A DNA stretch of 64,000 nucleotides from Ophioderma brevispina (Eukaryota > Echinodermata > Ophiuroidea > Amphilepidida > Ophiodermatidae): positions 1 through 64,000 of the forward strand of contig JAMKCH010084996.1 in the NCBI GenBank assembly GCA_023653785.1, given 5' to 3'. The notes under the pieces were generated by a model that had not been told where the DNA came from, ran no database searches, and saw only the letters and a list, made by a program, of their open reading frames with translations. A program made the translations under genes and the position numbers. Numbering within the stretch: the first letter of the stretch is position 1; every line of letters starts with the position of its first letter. Shown piece after piece: positions 23,564 to 34,899 of this stretch.

Positions 23564-24318
23564 CGTGATAGGCTATTGAATGATTAACTGTATGGGCCAT
23601 ATTCTCGCACCTCTAACATGTCTAGACCAGGTGCTAATCTTGATTGATGTCACCTCATTTATACCTGGCAAACCTACACCTGCACTATTTGCAATGGGGG
23701 CCATTTTTTAGAATGAAATTCAAAATAATATTATAACTCAAATAACATTTTTGAAAACATTAAAATATTTACCTATTAAGCAAATGTTTAGACCTATGAT
23801 GGCTTCACCAAACGACACGGATGCCCTGGGATTGATAGTAACATTCTTTCCAAACTGCTTAAAATTGCTGCTCCAACCATTTCTTTTTCACTAACTTTTT
23901 TGTAATCTATCCCGTGCAGCGAGTCATTGGAAAACATAAAAAAATCTGGTGACATTCTAAAACCTGAAAACCTAACCGTCCGATTTCTTTGCTAAATCAT
24001 TTTTCAAAGATTAATGAATATCTACTGATCAACTGTAACTTATTATGTCAAACACCATGTTACAATTCTAATTCTAGTCCATCATTTTTGGAAATCCACT
24101 CAACTGCACAACACTTCTAGATGTAAGAAGGATTTTATCTTAACTCATTTTGATACTGGAAATGTCACAGCTGCCTTGTTCCTTGATTCTAAAACTCTTG
24201 TATACAATCAAGCCATAGCTAAACTCACGGAACCAATAGATAAACTCAAACCTCAAGGAACAGGTATATGTGGTAATAACTCTCTTGCGTTTGTATCCTA
24301 CTTAGTGATCAACCAGGC
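23564..24318 (+). pseudogene. Error-rich partial duplicate of the LINE 5' section
   Basis: Collinear with 24319-25095: GCTATTGAATGAT, CACCTCTAACATGTC, AACTGCTTAAAATTGCTGCT, TCACTCAACTGCA, ATGTCACAGCTGCCTTGTTC. Small insertions and deletions disrupt every reading frame. In the better copy the same stretch reads as RT fingers. The junction at about 24310-24319 repeats the phrase CAACCAG(G)CGTGATA, so the duplicate is head to tail. Confidence 0.85.
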
Positions 24319-25881
24319 GTGATAAGGCTATTGAATGATGTAACTGTATGGGCATATTCTTCGCACCTCTAACATGTCAGTAGACCAGGTGCTAACTTGT
24401 GTTTGTAAACATTGATGTCACCTCATATATACCTGCCAAACCTAACACCTGACAGCTATTGCAGATGGGGGCATTTTTTTAGAATGAAATTCAAAATAAT
24501 ATTAATAACTCAAATAACATTTTTGGAAAACTATTAAAAAGATTTTACCTATTAAAGCAATGTTAGACCTAATGATGGCTTCACCAAAACAGACACGGAT
24601 GCACCTGGGATTGATAGCATTTGTCCAAAACTGCTTAAAATTGCTGCTCCAACCATTTCTTTTTCACTAACTTATATTTGTAATCTATCCCTTGCAACCG
24701 AGTCAATTTTCACTCAAGATTGGAAAACAGAAAAAAATCTGGTGACAATTCTAAACCTGAAAACTACCGTCCGATTTCTGTGCTAAATATTATTTCAAAG
24801 ATAATTGAAAGATCCGTACATGATCAACTGTATGCTTATTTAATGTCAAACAACATGTTACATTCTAATTCTAGTCAATCAGTTTTTTGGAAATCCCACT
24901 CAACTGCAACAACACTTCTAGATGTAGAAGATTTTATCTTAACTAATATGGATAATGGAAATGTCACAGCTGCCTTGTTCCTTGATCTAAAAAAACTCTT
25001 GATACAATCAACCATAAGCTAAACTCAAGGAACCATAGATAAACTCAAGGAACAGGGTATCTGTGGTAATGAACTCTCTTCGTTTGTATCCTACCTTAGT
25101 GATCAAAAGCAGGCCGTTGAAATCGGTACTATTCTTTCCAAATTCAGTAACATAAATGTTGGCGTTCCACAGGGGTCAATTTGGGGGCCTTTCTTCATAT
25201 ATGTAGATAGTCTGCCTTCATGTGTAATCAACTGCAAAACAGTTAGGTGTGCTGATGATACAGCTTTGTTATTTAGTCCTGACCCCTACTTCACTTCAAC
25301 ATTATCTTGATGCCAATTTAAACAATATTGCAACCCGGTTCCTTAATAAACTAACTTTAAATGTAAGTAAAACCAAGTTCATAACTTGAACCAAGTTAAA
25401 AAATATTAAGTTAAGTAATCTTTCTTTGATTTATAATAATAATGTTATTGAAAATAACATATATCTTGGTGTTATTTTTGACAACAATATGACATGGCAC
25501 AATTACATTGACAATTTATGCTCAAATGTTTCCAAGCGTTGTGGTATTATGCGTCATGTTAAATATTATTTACCTAGAGATGTTATCAAAATGTTGGTGG
25601 CTGAAGCATTAGTTATGCCACTAATTGACTACTGCAGTCCAATTTGGTCTAACTGTTCAAATGATCTATTCTAAAAAAAAATAAGCTGGCAATAATTCTC
25701 TTGTAAGCTGATTTAAGAACACCAATTGATAACATGATGGATTCGCTTCAATGGGTTAAACTAAATAAGCGTTGGAATAATCATATATCCTCATCGTTGT
25801 TTTCAAGTGCCTTACAGGGTGTAAACCAAAATTATTTGTCTTCTCCAATATCAAACTAGCCACCAGGTATCCAATACACTT
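24319..25881 (+). pseudogene. Non-LTR retrotransposon (LINE) reverse transcriptase, part 1
   Basis: Frame pieces spell a Jockey/CR1-like RT: ENYRPISVLN (from 24759) with the IIERSVHDQL helix, STATTLLDVEDFILTNMDNG, a truncated LFLDLKK motif (about 24970), VPQGSIWGP (25161-25190), ADDTA (25251-25265) and YLGVIFDNNMTW (from 25462). The thumb follows to LPRDVIK and PLIDYCSPIWSNC, then TPIDNMMDSLQWVKLNKRW in shifted frames to about 25855. The Y of the catalytic YADD reads as C. Frameshifts at about 25010, 25300 and 25675 make it inactive. At 25871-25881 it is interrupted by the minus-strand LINE and resumes at 28731. Confidence 0.9.
25871..25881. repeat. Target-site duplication, left copy
   Basis: CCAATACACTT here and again at 28731-28741 flanks the minus-strand LINE exactly. 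On the + strand the codons on both sides belong to the interrupted plus-strand LINE. Confidence 0.85.
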
Positions 25882-28730
25882 CTTGCTTATGAGGCAGCAG
25901 CTAAATATGTTGAAGTTGGTGGAGCCAGCTCACTGTTGATTGGTTGGGGTTTGAGAAGTCTATATCCACTTGGTGGATGAAAGGTAGGGCACTCGTTGAG
26001 AATGATCCGCAGTCTGTGTGATGGAGAGCCACATTGGCAGGCTGGAGATGGTCGCAGCCCCCGTCGGTGCATATTGCTGTTGAAATGACCGACTCCTTTG
26101 CGAATCCTGTTCAAGGTGACCCATTCCTTACGTGGAAGATTGCTACCAGGTGGGAGTTCTGTCATAGGTGTGATAGTGAATTGGTCTGGTCTTGGAGCAT
26201 CTAGCCAGGCAATGTTCCATGTCTGTAAGATATTGAAAGGGGAGCTGGAGTGTTTAGCAGCGTGTTGACAGAAGGGTCGACGAGAGCGCAGTCTCTGTCT
26301 GCCGAACTGGTGTGATTCTTTGACAGTGTTACGCAGCAGGAGCTTGTTGTACAACAGAGCTTATTCACCGTTTATGTGTGTGATGTTCTCTCCGAAGCAC
26401 TGCAGGTGCAATGCCTGAGAGCACTGGTAGAAACTCAGATGAAGTGGGATGAAGGCAGTCAGTAATGGTTCTCATGGTCTCGTTGAGTCCTGTGTCCAGC
26501 TTCATTGTGTGAAAGCTATTGCACCATGCTGGGGCGGCATATTTTGCAGCACTGTAGACCAGAGCCAGGGCGGTTGTGTGTAGAGTGGATGGACTACTAG
26601 CACCCCATGAGGATCCAGCAAGGTGGCACAGGAGGTTATTCCTCGAAGATACCTTTGCACATATTATGACTCGAGATGCTGCCGATAAGTAAGCTGCCGA
26701 TCAAGCTTCACTCCCAAATAAGTTGGTGTAGGATTGTTTGGCAGAGGTGTTCAATTGAGGTTGATTTGAAGCTGCAGCTGACGATGAGCCTCTTTGGTGT
26801 TGAGATGGAAGGCAGTAGCGGTGGTCTCGGCTTCCCTCAGCTTGAGTCTCCTGGTCTTGAGATATGCTGCAAGTAGGGCCATATCTGCATTAAGTGTACT
26901 TTCTACTTCAGTCCAGCTTCTGTCCGAGTGTAGAAGGGCAAGATCGTCAGCGTAGCCATATTGTCTAGAAGTTGTTTAAGGTAGATCACTAATATAACAA
27001 GTATTTAAAAAAAAACTGTGTCGGGTCGCCAGGCATAATTTTACAAGAAATAAGAACAAAATTAAAAAACATTTAAAAGGAGTAGATCCTGAGAAGCTTG
27101 AGTGTCAAGCCCTTGTGCCACATGGTGTCATATGTTGCAGTAAAGGTCCACCAAAATGACGCCAGCCTTAACGACGCTTTTCAAAGCTCTCCTCAATATC
27201 ATTTGTGAGTTTTACAATCTGATGGACAGTGCTCCGGCCACGGCGAAATCCTGCTTGTTCGTCAGGCAGATGGGATTCGACGATTCGAGGAACTCCGCTG
27301 GTATATTATCAGGCCCCTGGGCCTTTCCACTCTTTAGTTGGCTGATAGCAGAGGTAAGCTCATCTAGTGAGAAGGGTGTTGAAAGTGACCCGTCCACGCC
27401 AGGTGCTCGACGAAGTTTGGGTGATCACTTTTTTAACAGAGCAAGTGAGATCCTTATCAATATCCTTGAAACAAGGAGGAGTTGCTCAGATATGGCAGAC
27501 ACAGAACATTTCGATGGTTTGGAAACTCTGCCGGTGAGGCGGTTTATAGTCTTCCAGGCCTCCCTGCTGGAATGAGTGAAATCAATTCCCTGGACCCTCT
27601 CCTCCCAGTGCTTACGACTTTTCCTGTCCAAGCAGTTTGTCAGGTCTGAAGCCTTGGATGTCACTTCTTCCCGGGTTCAGAATTCAAGAATTCATTGTAA
27701 AGAGCATCACATTCCTCATCCCAGGATGGGATATAACTGCAACGACAGCTACGTGGGATGGTCTTCTTTGCTATCTTAATAAAGAGTTTACATAGTGCTG
27801 TGTAAGAATTGTCCAGGTTGGAGGAGGTTGGTGACGGAAGGTTGGGCACTTCGGAATCCACCAGGTTCTCAAACTGGCCCCAGTCTGCCTTGCATAAGTT
27901 CCACCTTTTCACTGGCTTTGTTGGTACACAACAGCAAGGCTGTCCTGAGCGACCTGATGGTCTATGTTGAGACTTCGGAAAGCGGTCGAGAACAGTTCGG
28001 TGGACAGAAATTGCATCCATATTTGCAAATGCTAGGTCAGGATTTGAGGTTGTGTTCCACCTTCCAGAGTAGAAACTGTCTGGTTGCGTGGGGTCGTACA
28101 AGAGTTGTACGCCAGATTTTGCAGCCCAGTCCTCTAGGCTGGATCCGTCAGGGTTGGTATTCCTGTAGCCCCAGGTGATATGACTGTTGAAGTCTCCAGC
28201 GTAGATGCAAGGTGCACCATAAGTGGGTAGATAATCTGCTTGAAGCCGGGAGTTAGGTGGCTTGTAGACATTGATGACGCGCGTGGACATCTACAATTTG
28301 GGTCGTTGCCCATTCCAGGGTGGAATCTTCAGGTGGAGTTGCAATATGATTCCATTGAGCTGTATTTCTGACAAAGGTGGCAATCCCATGGGTAGCGCTT
28401 TCGGTGTGTGCAGCTAGAGTATAGCCGCAAATTTTCAGGATGGAACTGTCAGTGTCTCTTGGAGAATCGCATTGATCTGTGCCCTTGTGAGTCCTTCCAC
28501 ATTCAGTTAAAAGCACAGCGATGCCATCTGACTTGACATCCGATGATGCTTGCCCTGATAAGGGCACGTGTTCCAGACTGACATCGGGTTGTGTCCTCTG
28601 ACGGGGCATGATGAGAGTACAGTGAGTTAAAAAGACAACAGGGATGTTAGCGTAGCCTCAGGTTGATTATCATTCGCCTGATCAAAATCAGTTTCCGGGG
28701 CTCACCGCGAGGAGGTTGATAATCTTGAAC
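25882..28730 (-). mobile_element. Nested non-LTR retrotransposon (LINE), minus strand, nearly full length
   Basis: Reading right to left, an ATG at 28607-28609 (MPRQRTQPDV) follows a short leader. The AP-type endonuclease comes next: THGIATFVRN, INVYKPPN and AGDFNSHITWGY (28290-27661), with one frame break near 28280. Then come SIPSWDEECDALY, the RT fingers PFSLDELTSAISQLKSGKAQ (27397 down), AGFRRGRSTVHQIV (about 27258-27205), and the catalytic YADD (26957-26942). The tail has YLGVKLDRQLTY-like and PPGSNLPRKEWVTLNR (frame 26354-25887) followed by a CQCG...LNECP zinc-knuckle-like end. Part of the RT palm between AGFR and YADD is missing, replaced by AT-rich sequence at about 26970-27090. An 11-bp TSD flanks it. 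Confidence 0.92.
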
Positions 28731-29045
28731 CCAATACACTTGTCATTCATCATTCAATCTCTAATGCAGCTGAAAGCAAAAAGGGGCAATCTTAAGGAAT
28801 AACCTTCCTCAAAATGTGCATCTTGATAGTGAAAATTATACAATAAACCAGTTAAAACATCCTGTAGACATTTCTCTTGCCATGTAAATTACTTTTACGT
28901 TCACTCTACTGCATGCATATTTTCATTCCTTTTTATTGTAAAACTTATAGATAATGCACATGTACATTGTATACTGGAATTTTAATTCGCATGTATCTGG
29001 GCCCACTTGAAATAATGTAAAACACACAAATAAATAAATACATAC
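28731..29045 (+). pseudogene. LINE part 2: 3' end of the interrupted plus-strand element
   Basis: After the second TSD copy the + strand resumes as IHHSISNAAESKKG, then (frame-shifted) RNNLPQNVHLDSENYTINQL, the usual C-terminal signature of this LINE type (NLP...S...F/L). It ends in an AT-rich 3' region with an AAATAAATAAATAC run near 29025-29045. This shows the plus-strand LINE is the older element and was split by the minus-strand one. Confidence 0.8.
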
Positions 29046-30699
29046 AAATTTTTAAAAACTCAATATGAATATGAAATGAAATGAACTATTTTATGACTGA
29101 TTAAAAAAATAAAATCCGTGTCATGAAATACAGTGTCCATGTGACAGAGTGTCCTACTGTCCATTTAGCCATTGTATTCTTTATTAAGTGCTGTATGCAT
29201 CATAATGGGCTCATCTTCAAGGTCGCGGTTTATTCCGTACATGTTAACATGGTAGGTATAGCTATGGAACCGTACCCTCCTCCTGGCACTAACGTGTTAA
29301 TAATCCATACAAATACCAAGCTTTAATGTACAGCTTAAGTTCCACCACATTCGAGAATCGATTATATCCCCCAAAATACGTTTTTCCTGAAGTGGTAAAA
29401 CCCCTAAACAACATTCACTAAAAAAATGTGATTAGGAGCACTGACTTCCTGTCTCATGTAGGAAATGCCTTTATATCAATTAATGTGCTACTCTGTCAGT
29501 TTTCTGGTAAATAGACGGTCAAAGATGCACTCCTAGCCACCCTGTCGCAACCCCTTTAACGGGGGCGGTGTGGTACCGAAGTGGGATGCGAGAGAATTTT
29601 ATTGCGATGACTAAAAATCATAACAAAAAAATTGTCAATGTAGGTCAATCTCTGATTAAAATAATGTTCTTGAATCAATCGCCTTTTAATAATAGGCTAA
29701 TCTGTTATAGGCACGTATCAGTGGTCGTTATCGTGATATTTCTTGTCTTCAATGGATTTATCTCCGAATATCTGGAGCACATGCACGCTATAGCGTCACA
29801 TTTGGAACATTTTGACGGGCTTGTACGTGCCATTATGTTCGTGGATCGATCCAACAGAGGGATTCCATGTCTCGGATCATGGAGCGCAATTATTGTGCAA
29901 TCGAACTTTTCGAATTATAATTCTGCAAAATGATGGATCCAATATGGCCGCCAAATGGTTGCCATTTTGAGGACATCAGTTTGGATGCGCTCTCTTGACC
30001 AAAGTATACACCACCTATCAACATTAAAACCTTAGATAAGCACTATGTTCCTTGTACTGACGTTTTTTTTTAAATTTATAAAAGGTTTTGATTAATCTTC
30101 AAAAATCGAAAACATTACATGTCAGCCGTGGACTATTAAAAATAAAAAAAAATGTCAGTACAAGCAGAATCTTCTAATGAACAACTCTGCCAAGTGGCTT
30201 TTTATTTGAAGAACGAAACTGGAGATATTGTGTATCACAAATTACACTTTGGTCCAAAATGAAAACTGAGAAATAGACAAAATCGTTTTTCGATACTTTA
30301 GTTAGTTAACATCACCAGTGTTCTTGCAGCCTTTACACTGCTTTCCCTAACCCCTATGTAAAAGAGGTTGCTTGCCTGATTCCTTGATCTGTGTAGAACA
30401 AAGTGTTTCTATCTTTTTCTGTGAGTTTTGCAAAATGCCCGTAACTAAGGCCTAAGCGAGTTGGCTATGGAAACAAACATTATTAAAATACGGTAAACAG
30501 CATTTTTAGACTTTCCATGTTGAAAATACTAAACAATGCACAAAATAGAAAATTGATTAAGGATTTTTTATTAGGATCTTTCTACCTTAAGCAGGTTGAG
30601 AAAAGTCTGTCAAGTTCATAATTTGTCGCCTCTCTGGCATCTTATACGCCCAAAACAAAAACATAATAAAATGAATAGCCTCTGATATCACTGTTTTCA
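29046..30699. other. Intergenic stretch
   Basis: No exon recognised. The + strand frame 29568-29933 has one hydrophobic stretch (VVVIVIFLVFNGFI) but no family resemblance and ordinary AT-rich composition. The block GGATCCAATATGGCCGCCAAATG near 29935 resembles repeat sequence. Confidence 0.45.
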
Positions 30700-31230
30700 T
30701 ACCTCTCTCTCTCTCTCTCTATTTACATTCTTCCTTCCCTCCCTCCCTTAATTATCGTCCATCCTTTGTTGATTTAACCTTTCTTTTCCCGATCTTTCTC
30801 CCTTCACGCCTTTTTTCCCTCGCTTTTCCTTCATTCTCCACTTCCTTTCATCCCTCCCTCTGTCTCTCCTTTCTTTCAATCTATATGCCCTTCCTTCATG
30901 CCTCTCCTGTGGTCTCCATCTTTGCATTTTCTACTTTACTTTCCTCTAATCCTTCCCTCCTTTCCTTCAGCATTGGGCGTTTTCCTCGTTTCCTTTTCCT
31001 TTACTGTTTTCCATTATCCTTTCCCTCCTTCTTTTATTGTTCTTTCCATCCTTTCTCCCCCTTTCCTCTATTTCGCCCCATTTTCCCTTTGCACTTCCTC
31101 TCCTTTACCTCTGAAGCATCCTTCCTAAACGTTATACCCCTTCGCATTTCCTTTCCCTCCTACCTCTTCCCTTTTCCTTCAATTCTCCGTGTTCCCTCCT
31201 TTCACTCCTCTTTTTCTCTCCTTCCATTAA
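30700..31230. repeat. Polypyrimidine (C/T) tract, ~530 bp
   Basis: The + strand is almost entirely C and T, starting with a (CT)n run at about 30701-30720 and continuing as TTCC/CCTT-rich imperfect repeats. Such strand-asymmetric tracts can form triplex DNA and often trouble sequencing. The long open frames here (30885-31238, 30898-31128) are low-complexity Ser/Phe/Pro/Leu translations, not genes. Confidence 0.9.
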
Positions 31231-31699
31231 TTATCTAAATGAGCCATAAGACTCATTTGGTAGAGGGTTAGATTAGTGAGAAGTGAGTTAGGACTCACTT
31301 AGATGCGTTATTTTGATATACGCTAATGGATCAACACATAAATTTGAACCATAAAGGTCTGTGTGTTCAAGTCAGCCCACACAAAAGTAATAAAATCAAT
31401 AATGGAAAAAGTTATAACAGCAGCAAGAGCGTATTGTCATCTATGGAACCTCACTGTTTTTCAACAAACAAGACGCAGTTTGTAGGCTGGGCCATGATTG
31501 AGCGGTCATAATTCCTCTTCTGTCGCCTCGCGCTCATCTATTGCATATCGAGCACGTTCATGGATGCCTCTTATGCGCTCTCTCAGCTCATCACAATAGT
31601 CAGTAGTGCAGTCCGCTCATGTGGAACTGCCTCAACAACCAAATCTATGGGGAGGGTAACTTCACGACCCAACATCATCATGTTAGGGCTTTCTACTCT

Positions 31700-32200
31700 A
31701 GAAGCCTAAATACTTGCCCTGCAAGCCAGTCCGACAGGAGATACTGATCCCTATCTGTCTGCTGGCCCTGATGTGGCTGTATCGTAAGGGTCACGGCATT
31801 TATGATGGTCCTAAACTCTTCTATCTTTGCACCATCCCATCAGATTCGGGGTTGTATGGGTGTTGTTCGAGTCTTGATGATCCTCAGCAGCTTACACATC
31901 TCTTGAAAGACTGCCGATTCGAAGTTCCGGACTTGGTCGGAATGCAATTCCATTTTCAGCCTGATGATCTTTGATGGCATAAGCTTCCATCCACTCGGTC
32001 CAATAGTCCCTGACTACGAGTATGCATTGATTACTCTGCCTTGTCTCGGTCATTGAACCCAGTACAACTATAGCGACTCGCTCGAGTGGTGCTCCAATAC
32101 GATACTGTTGTAGGGGTGCCCGATGCTTGCGCCCCTTCTTCTGTGCACAGTTCACACACCGACGAAAAAAGCACGAATGTTGGCACCCATGCCAACCCAA
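31700..32200 (-). pseudogene. Integrase remnant of the Ty3/gypsy element
   Basis: The frame 32200-31892 reads CVNCAQKKGRKHRAP (end of the HHCC zinc domain), then LGSMTETRQSNQCILVVRDYWTEWMEAYAI. This is the start of the DDE core, although the first catalytic Asp region is altered. The next frame gives RNFESAVFQEMCKLLRI KTRTTP (about 31944-31870), the segment around the second Asp. Later pieces (about 31690-31600) read NMMMLGREVTLPIDLVVE, typical of the integrase C-terminal half. Several frame breaks separate these parts. Confidence 0.85.
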
Positions 32201-32898
32201 TAGTATCCCTCTCCCTTGCTGGGCACTCGTTTTCTCAGACCAATGTGACTTGCAGTCTTAGATGCATGCAATTCTCGGAGAGTCCTTGGTCTTCCCGTCG
32301 TCACTTTCCCATCGCTTCACAATCACGCCTTTCTTAGCTGCAAAAACGCCCCATTGGCCGGCCCCAATAAGTCTTTAGTTCTGTTGGATGTCCAGATATC
32401 TCTTCCCATGGGGGCCGTCCCTCACCCTTCTTCTTTTCTAAGATTAACGCCATTATTTCGTCTTCTTGCTGAGCTACTCTTATTGCCTCGAATGGTTGCC
32501 CCCAACCCAGACTCTTTCAATTTCCAAATTTCCCTCATCTTCACAGCTTTCGCTAAGCAAAAGCTCCAATCCGGAGGACTCCGAATGAATTTTGTCTTCC
32601 ACTTGCGCACCTCTCTGGTCTTGCTTATTCAAATCAGCAAGTGTAACGATGCACACCGTATCTTCTAGTTGCTGGTCCTTTGAACCATCTAACGCGGTTT
32701 ATGCCTCTGTTTGGCACCCAACACCGACCACCTTTGGCAGCTCACCCTTTGGTCAAGCACTGCCTCCATTTCCTCTTCAATTTGACGCTGGTCTTCCAGC
32801 TGCTGTTCAAGTTGTGCTCCCCATCGGCCGCATTGGCGACGGTCTACGTGACAGACCATTGGCGTTTTGATGACGCTTCCCTGTCCGATATTCTAAGT

Positions 32899-33099
32899 CT
32901 AGGTCAAATTTTTACAGCACGTCGAGTCACCTGGCCAGTTGGCCTGCAGGGTTCTTAAAATTGAACAGCCTCGGGAGGGATCCGTGATCCGTACCTTAAC
33001 CTTACTTTCTGCTAAGTAATGCCTGTCCTTCTTCAGGGACTGTACTATCGCAAGAAGCTCTCTTCTGGTCGTGCAATAATTCCTCTCAGCTCTTGCCAA
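32899..33099 (-). pseudogene. RNase H remnant of the Ty3/gypsy element
   Basis: Translation ARAERNYCTTRRELLAIVQS matches the RNase H helix that follows RT in Ty3/gypsy polyproteins (consensus E.NY...ELLA.V). HYL and ITD pieces follow. The frame is broken on both sides. Confidence 0.85.
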
Positions 33100-33364
33100 G
33101 AACTTGCTTCCGTACGCTACAACCTTTTTTTATCACCATCTTCAACTTGAGATAGTACGCAACCTATGGCAAATGCACTAGCGTCAGTATCAAGCACACA
33201 TTGCCCTTCTTCCTGTGGATATGTCAAGATCGGAGCACTTATCAAAGCTTCTTTCAGCTTTCGGAAGGCACATTCACACTCGTTCGTCCAATCGAATTTC
33301 GCCTTTTTTTTCGGTCAGTCTATGCAGCGACCGTGCTATCTCTGCGAAACCTCGAATGAATCGT

Positions 33365-33927
33365 CTATAGTAAGCCTAGAAAGCCGCGCACCTGAGTTTG
33401 GGTGATTTGTGTTGGCCAATCGTGGACGGCTTTTGTTGGATCTGTGTGAATTCCTTCTGGGGACACTACATGCCCCAGATAAGCAACCTCTCTTTGAAAT
33501 AGGTGGCATTTGGACGGCTTCAGCTTGAGTCTTGCTCCTTGAAATCTATCCAGTACAGCTGCCAGCAGGTCTACCAATCCTCGCCCGATCAAAATCACGT
33601 CATCCAAGTAGACTAACAGCGTTTCCCACCTCAGCCCGCCTAACAGATTTCCCATCAGACTGAGGGTTGAGGGCACGTGAGATTTGAGAAGGCCGATTTA
33701 TCTCGAGCATCAGCATCCATTTCCATCTGCCATTACCCAGACGCCAAGTCAAGTGTTGAAAAGAACTTTGCACCACCTAACGCATCTAAAGACTTGTCAA
33801 TCCGTGCTAACGGATAGGGGTCTTTCCCGGTGACTTCGTTCAATCTCCTATGATCGATACACATGCGTTTTGACCCATCCTTAGTTACTAGAACTACAGG
33901 ACTGGGCCATGGGCGGTCAGATGCCAT
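33365..33927 (-). pseudogene. Reverse transcriptase remnant of the Ty3/gypsy element
   Basis: The first frame (33927-33733) reads SPVVLVTKDGSKRMCIDHRR LNEVT, then DPYPLARID and FFSTLDLASG, the RT fingers and first catalytic Asp motif. A break at about 33680-33730 follows. The second frame (33676-33365) has the catalytic YLDDVI (33610-33593) and then LKLKPSKCHLFQREVAYLGH, EGI and VRGFLGLL. Motif order and spacing are normal for the family apart from the break. Confidence 0.92.
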
Positions 33928-34225
33928 GGCTGGATTAGCCCCTTGTCAAGTAGCTCGCCCACTTGTCTTTCAACTTCCTCTCTTTGCTGGTGTTATGGGG
34001 GTGATGACCTTCGTAGTGGCTGTCGCACTGGTCGAGCGTGCCCAATATCAATGCTGTGTTTTACCAGGTTAGTTTCTTCCAATATCATATTCTCCCGTTG
34101 GGAACACGTCCCTGGTATCAATCAGCGATTTCGTGACCTTTTCTCTATCTTCAGGTCCCAAACTGGCAGTACCTGGATCAACCAACTTACGCAAATGTTC
34201 CGGATCTTCACCCAGCAACTGATTT

Positions 34226-34672
34226 TCACAATCTCTTGCCGCTGACCACCCTTAGGCTAATTATAATCAACATTATACTTGCGTTCACGATCATTTCATG
34301 CTCAGGCGGCATCCTAAAGTCGGCGACTGACAATATCCGTACCCTCGGAAAGAATGGATTGTTTTCCTTCGTCCAGCAGGGCACGGTAGTTTCACCTATA
34401 ATCAGCTCAAACTGTCCTAGATACAAGTTGGCCCCAGATTTCACTAAGAAATCCATACCCAATGTTCCATGACTCACATCGGCTACGGCAACTTTCGGCT
34501 TCTGGCAGCAATGTCCTACCTTTATCTCAAGCAACGTCTTCCATAACCCCTCAAATCTCATTCGCTCTTCTTGAATAAGATGGTAATGTTCTGGCTTCAA
34601 AATTCTAAGTGAAGCTCCTGTGTCAACAAGAAGCATTACCATCTCACCCTGGATGGCAACTGGGACGTACAA
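34226..34672 (-). pseudogene. Retroviral-type aspartic protease remnant of the Ty3/gypsy element
   Basis: The frame opens VPVAIQGEMVMLLVDTGASL, with the catalytic LVDTGAS (Asp at about 34624-34622), followed by VADVSHGTLGMDFLVKSGAN, the second conserved strand with LGMDFL. Position between gag and RT fits the family. Confidence 0.9.
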
Positions 34673-34899
34673 CTCTTTCCATGGTTTAAAATATTAACAT
34701 CCCCCTTCCACTCCCTAAGTTCTATGATGAGCTCGGCATCCTCGTCTCCTGTGGTTGGCTGTTGCTCTGACCCCGTGGCTGGCTTATACTTGGGCCTCTT
34801 TATTGCTGGTTCTGACTCAGCCCCCCCCCCACTCTGCCTTCTCTCGCATCCCACGTTGAGCATAATTCATACGGGCCATCATCTTTGCCTCTCTGACTT

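Noticed and set aside
27156..28178. + strand open frames of 127-139 codons
   Set aside because: They are opposite the endonuclease and RT of the minus-strand LINE, whose motifs are unmistakable.
29568..29933. 121-codon frame with one hydrophobic segment
   Set aside because: A single hydrophobic stretch is not enough. No family resemblance and no flanking exon signals.
30885..31238. Open frames in the polypyrimidine tract
   Set aside because: Low-complexity C/T sequence rarely contains stop codons. The translation is Ser/Phe/Pro/Leu only.
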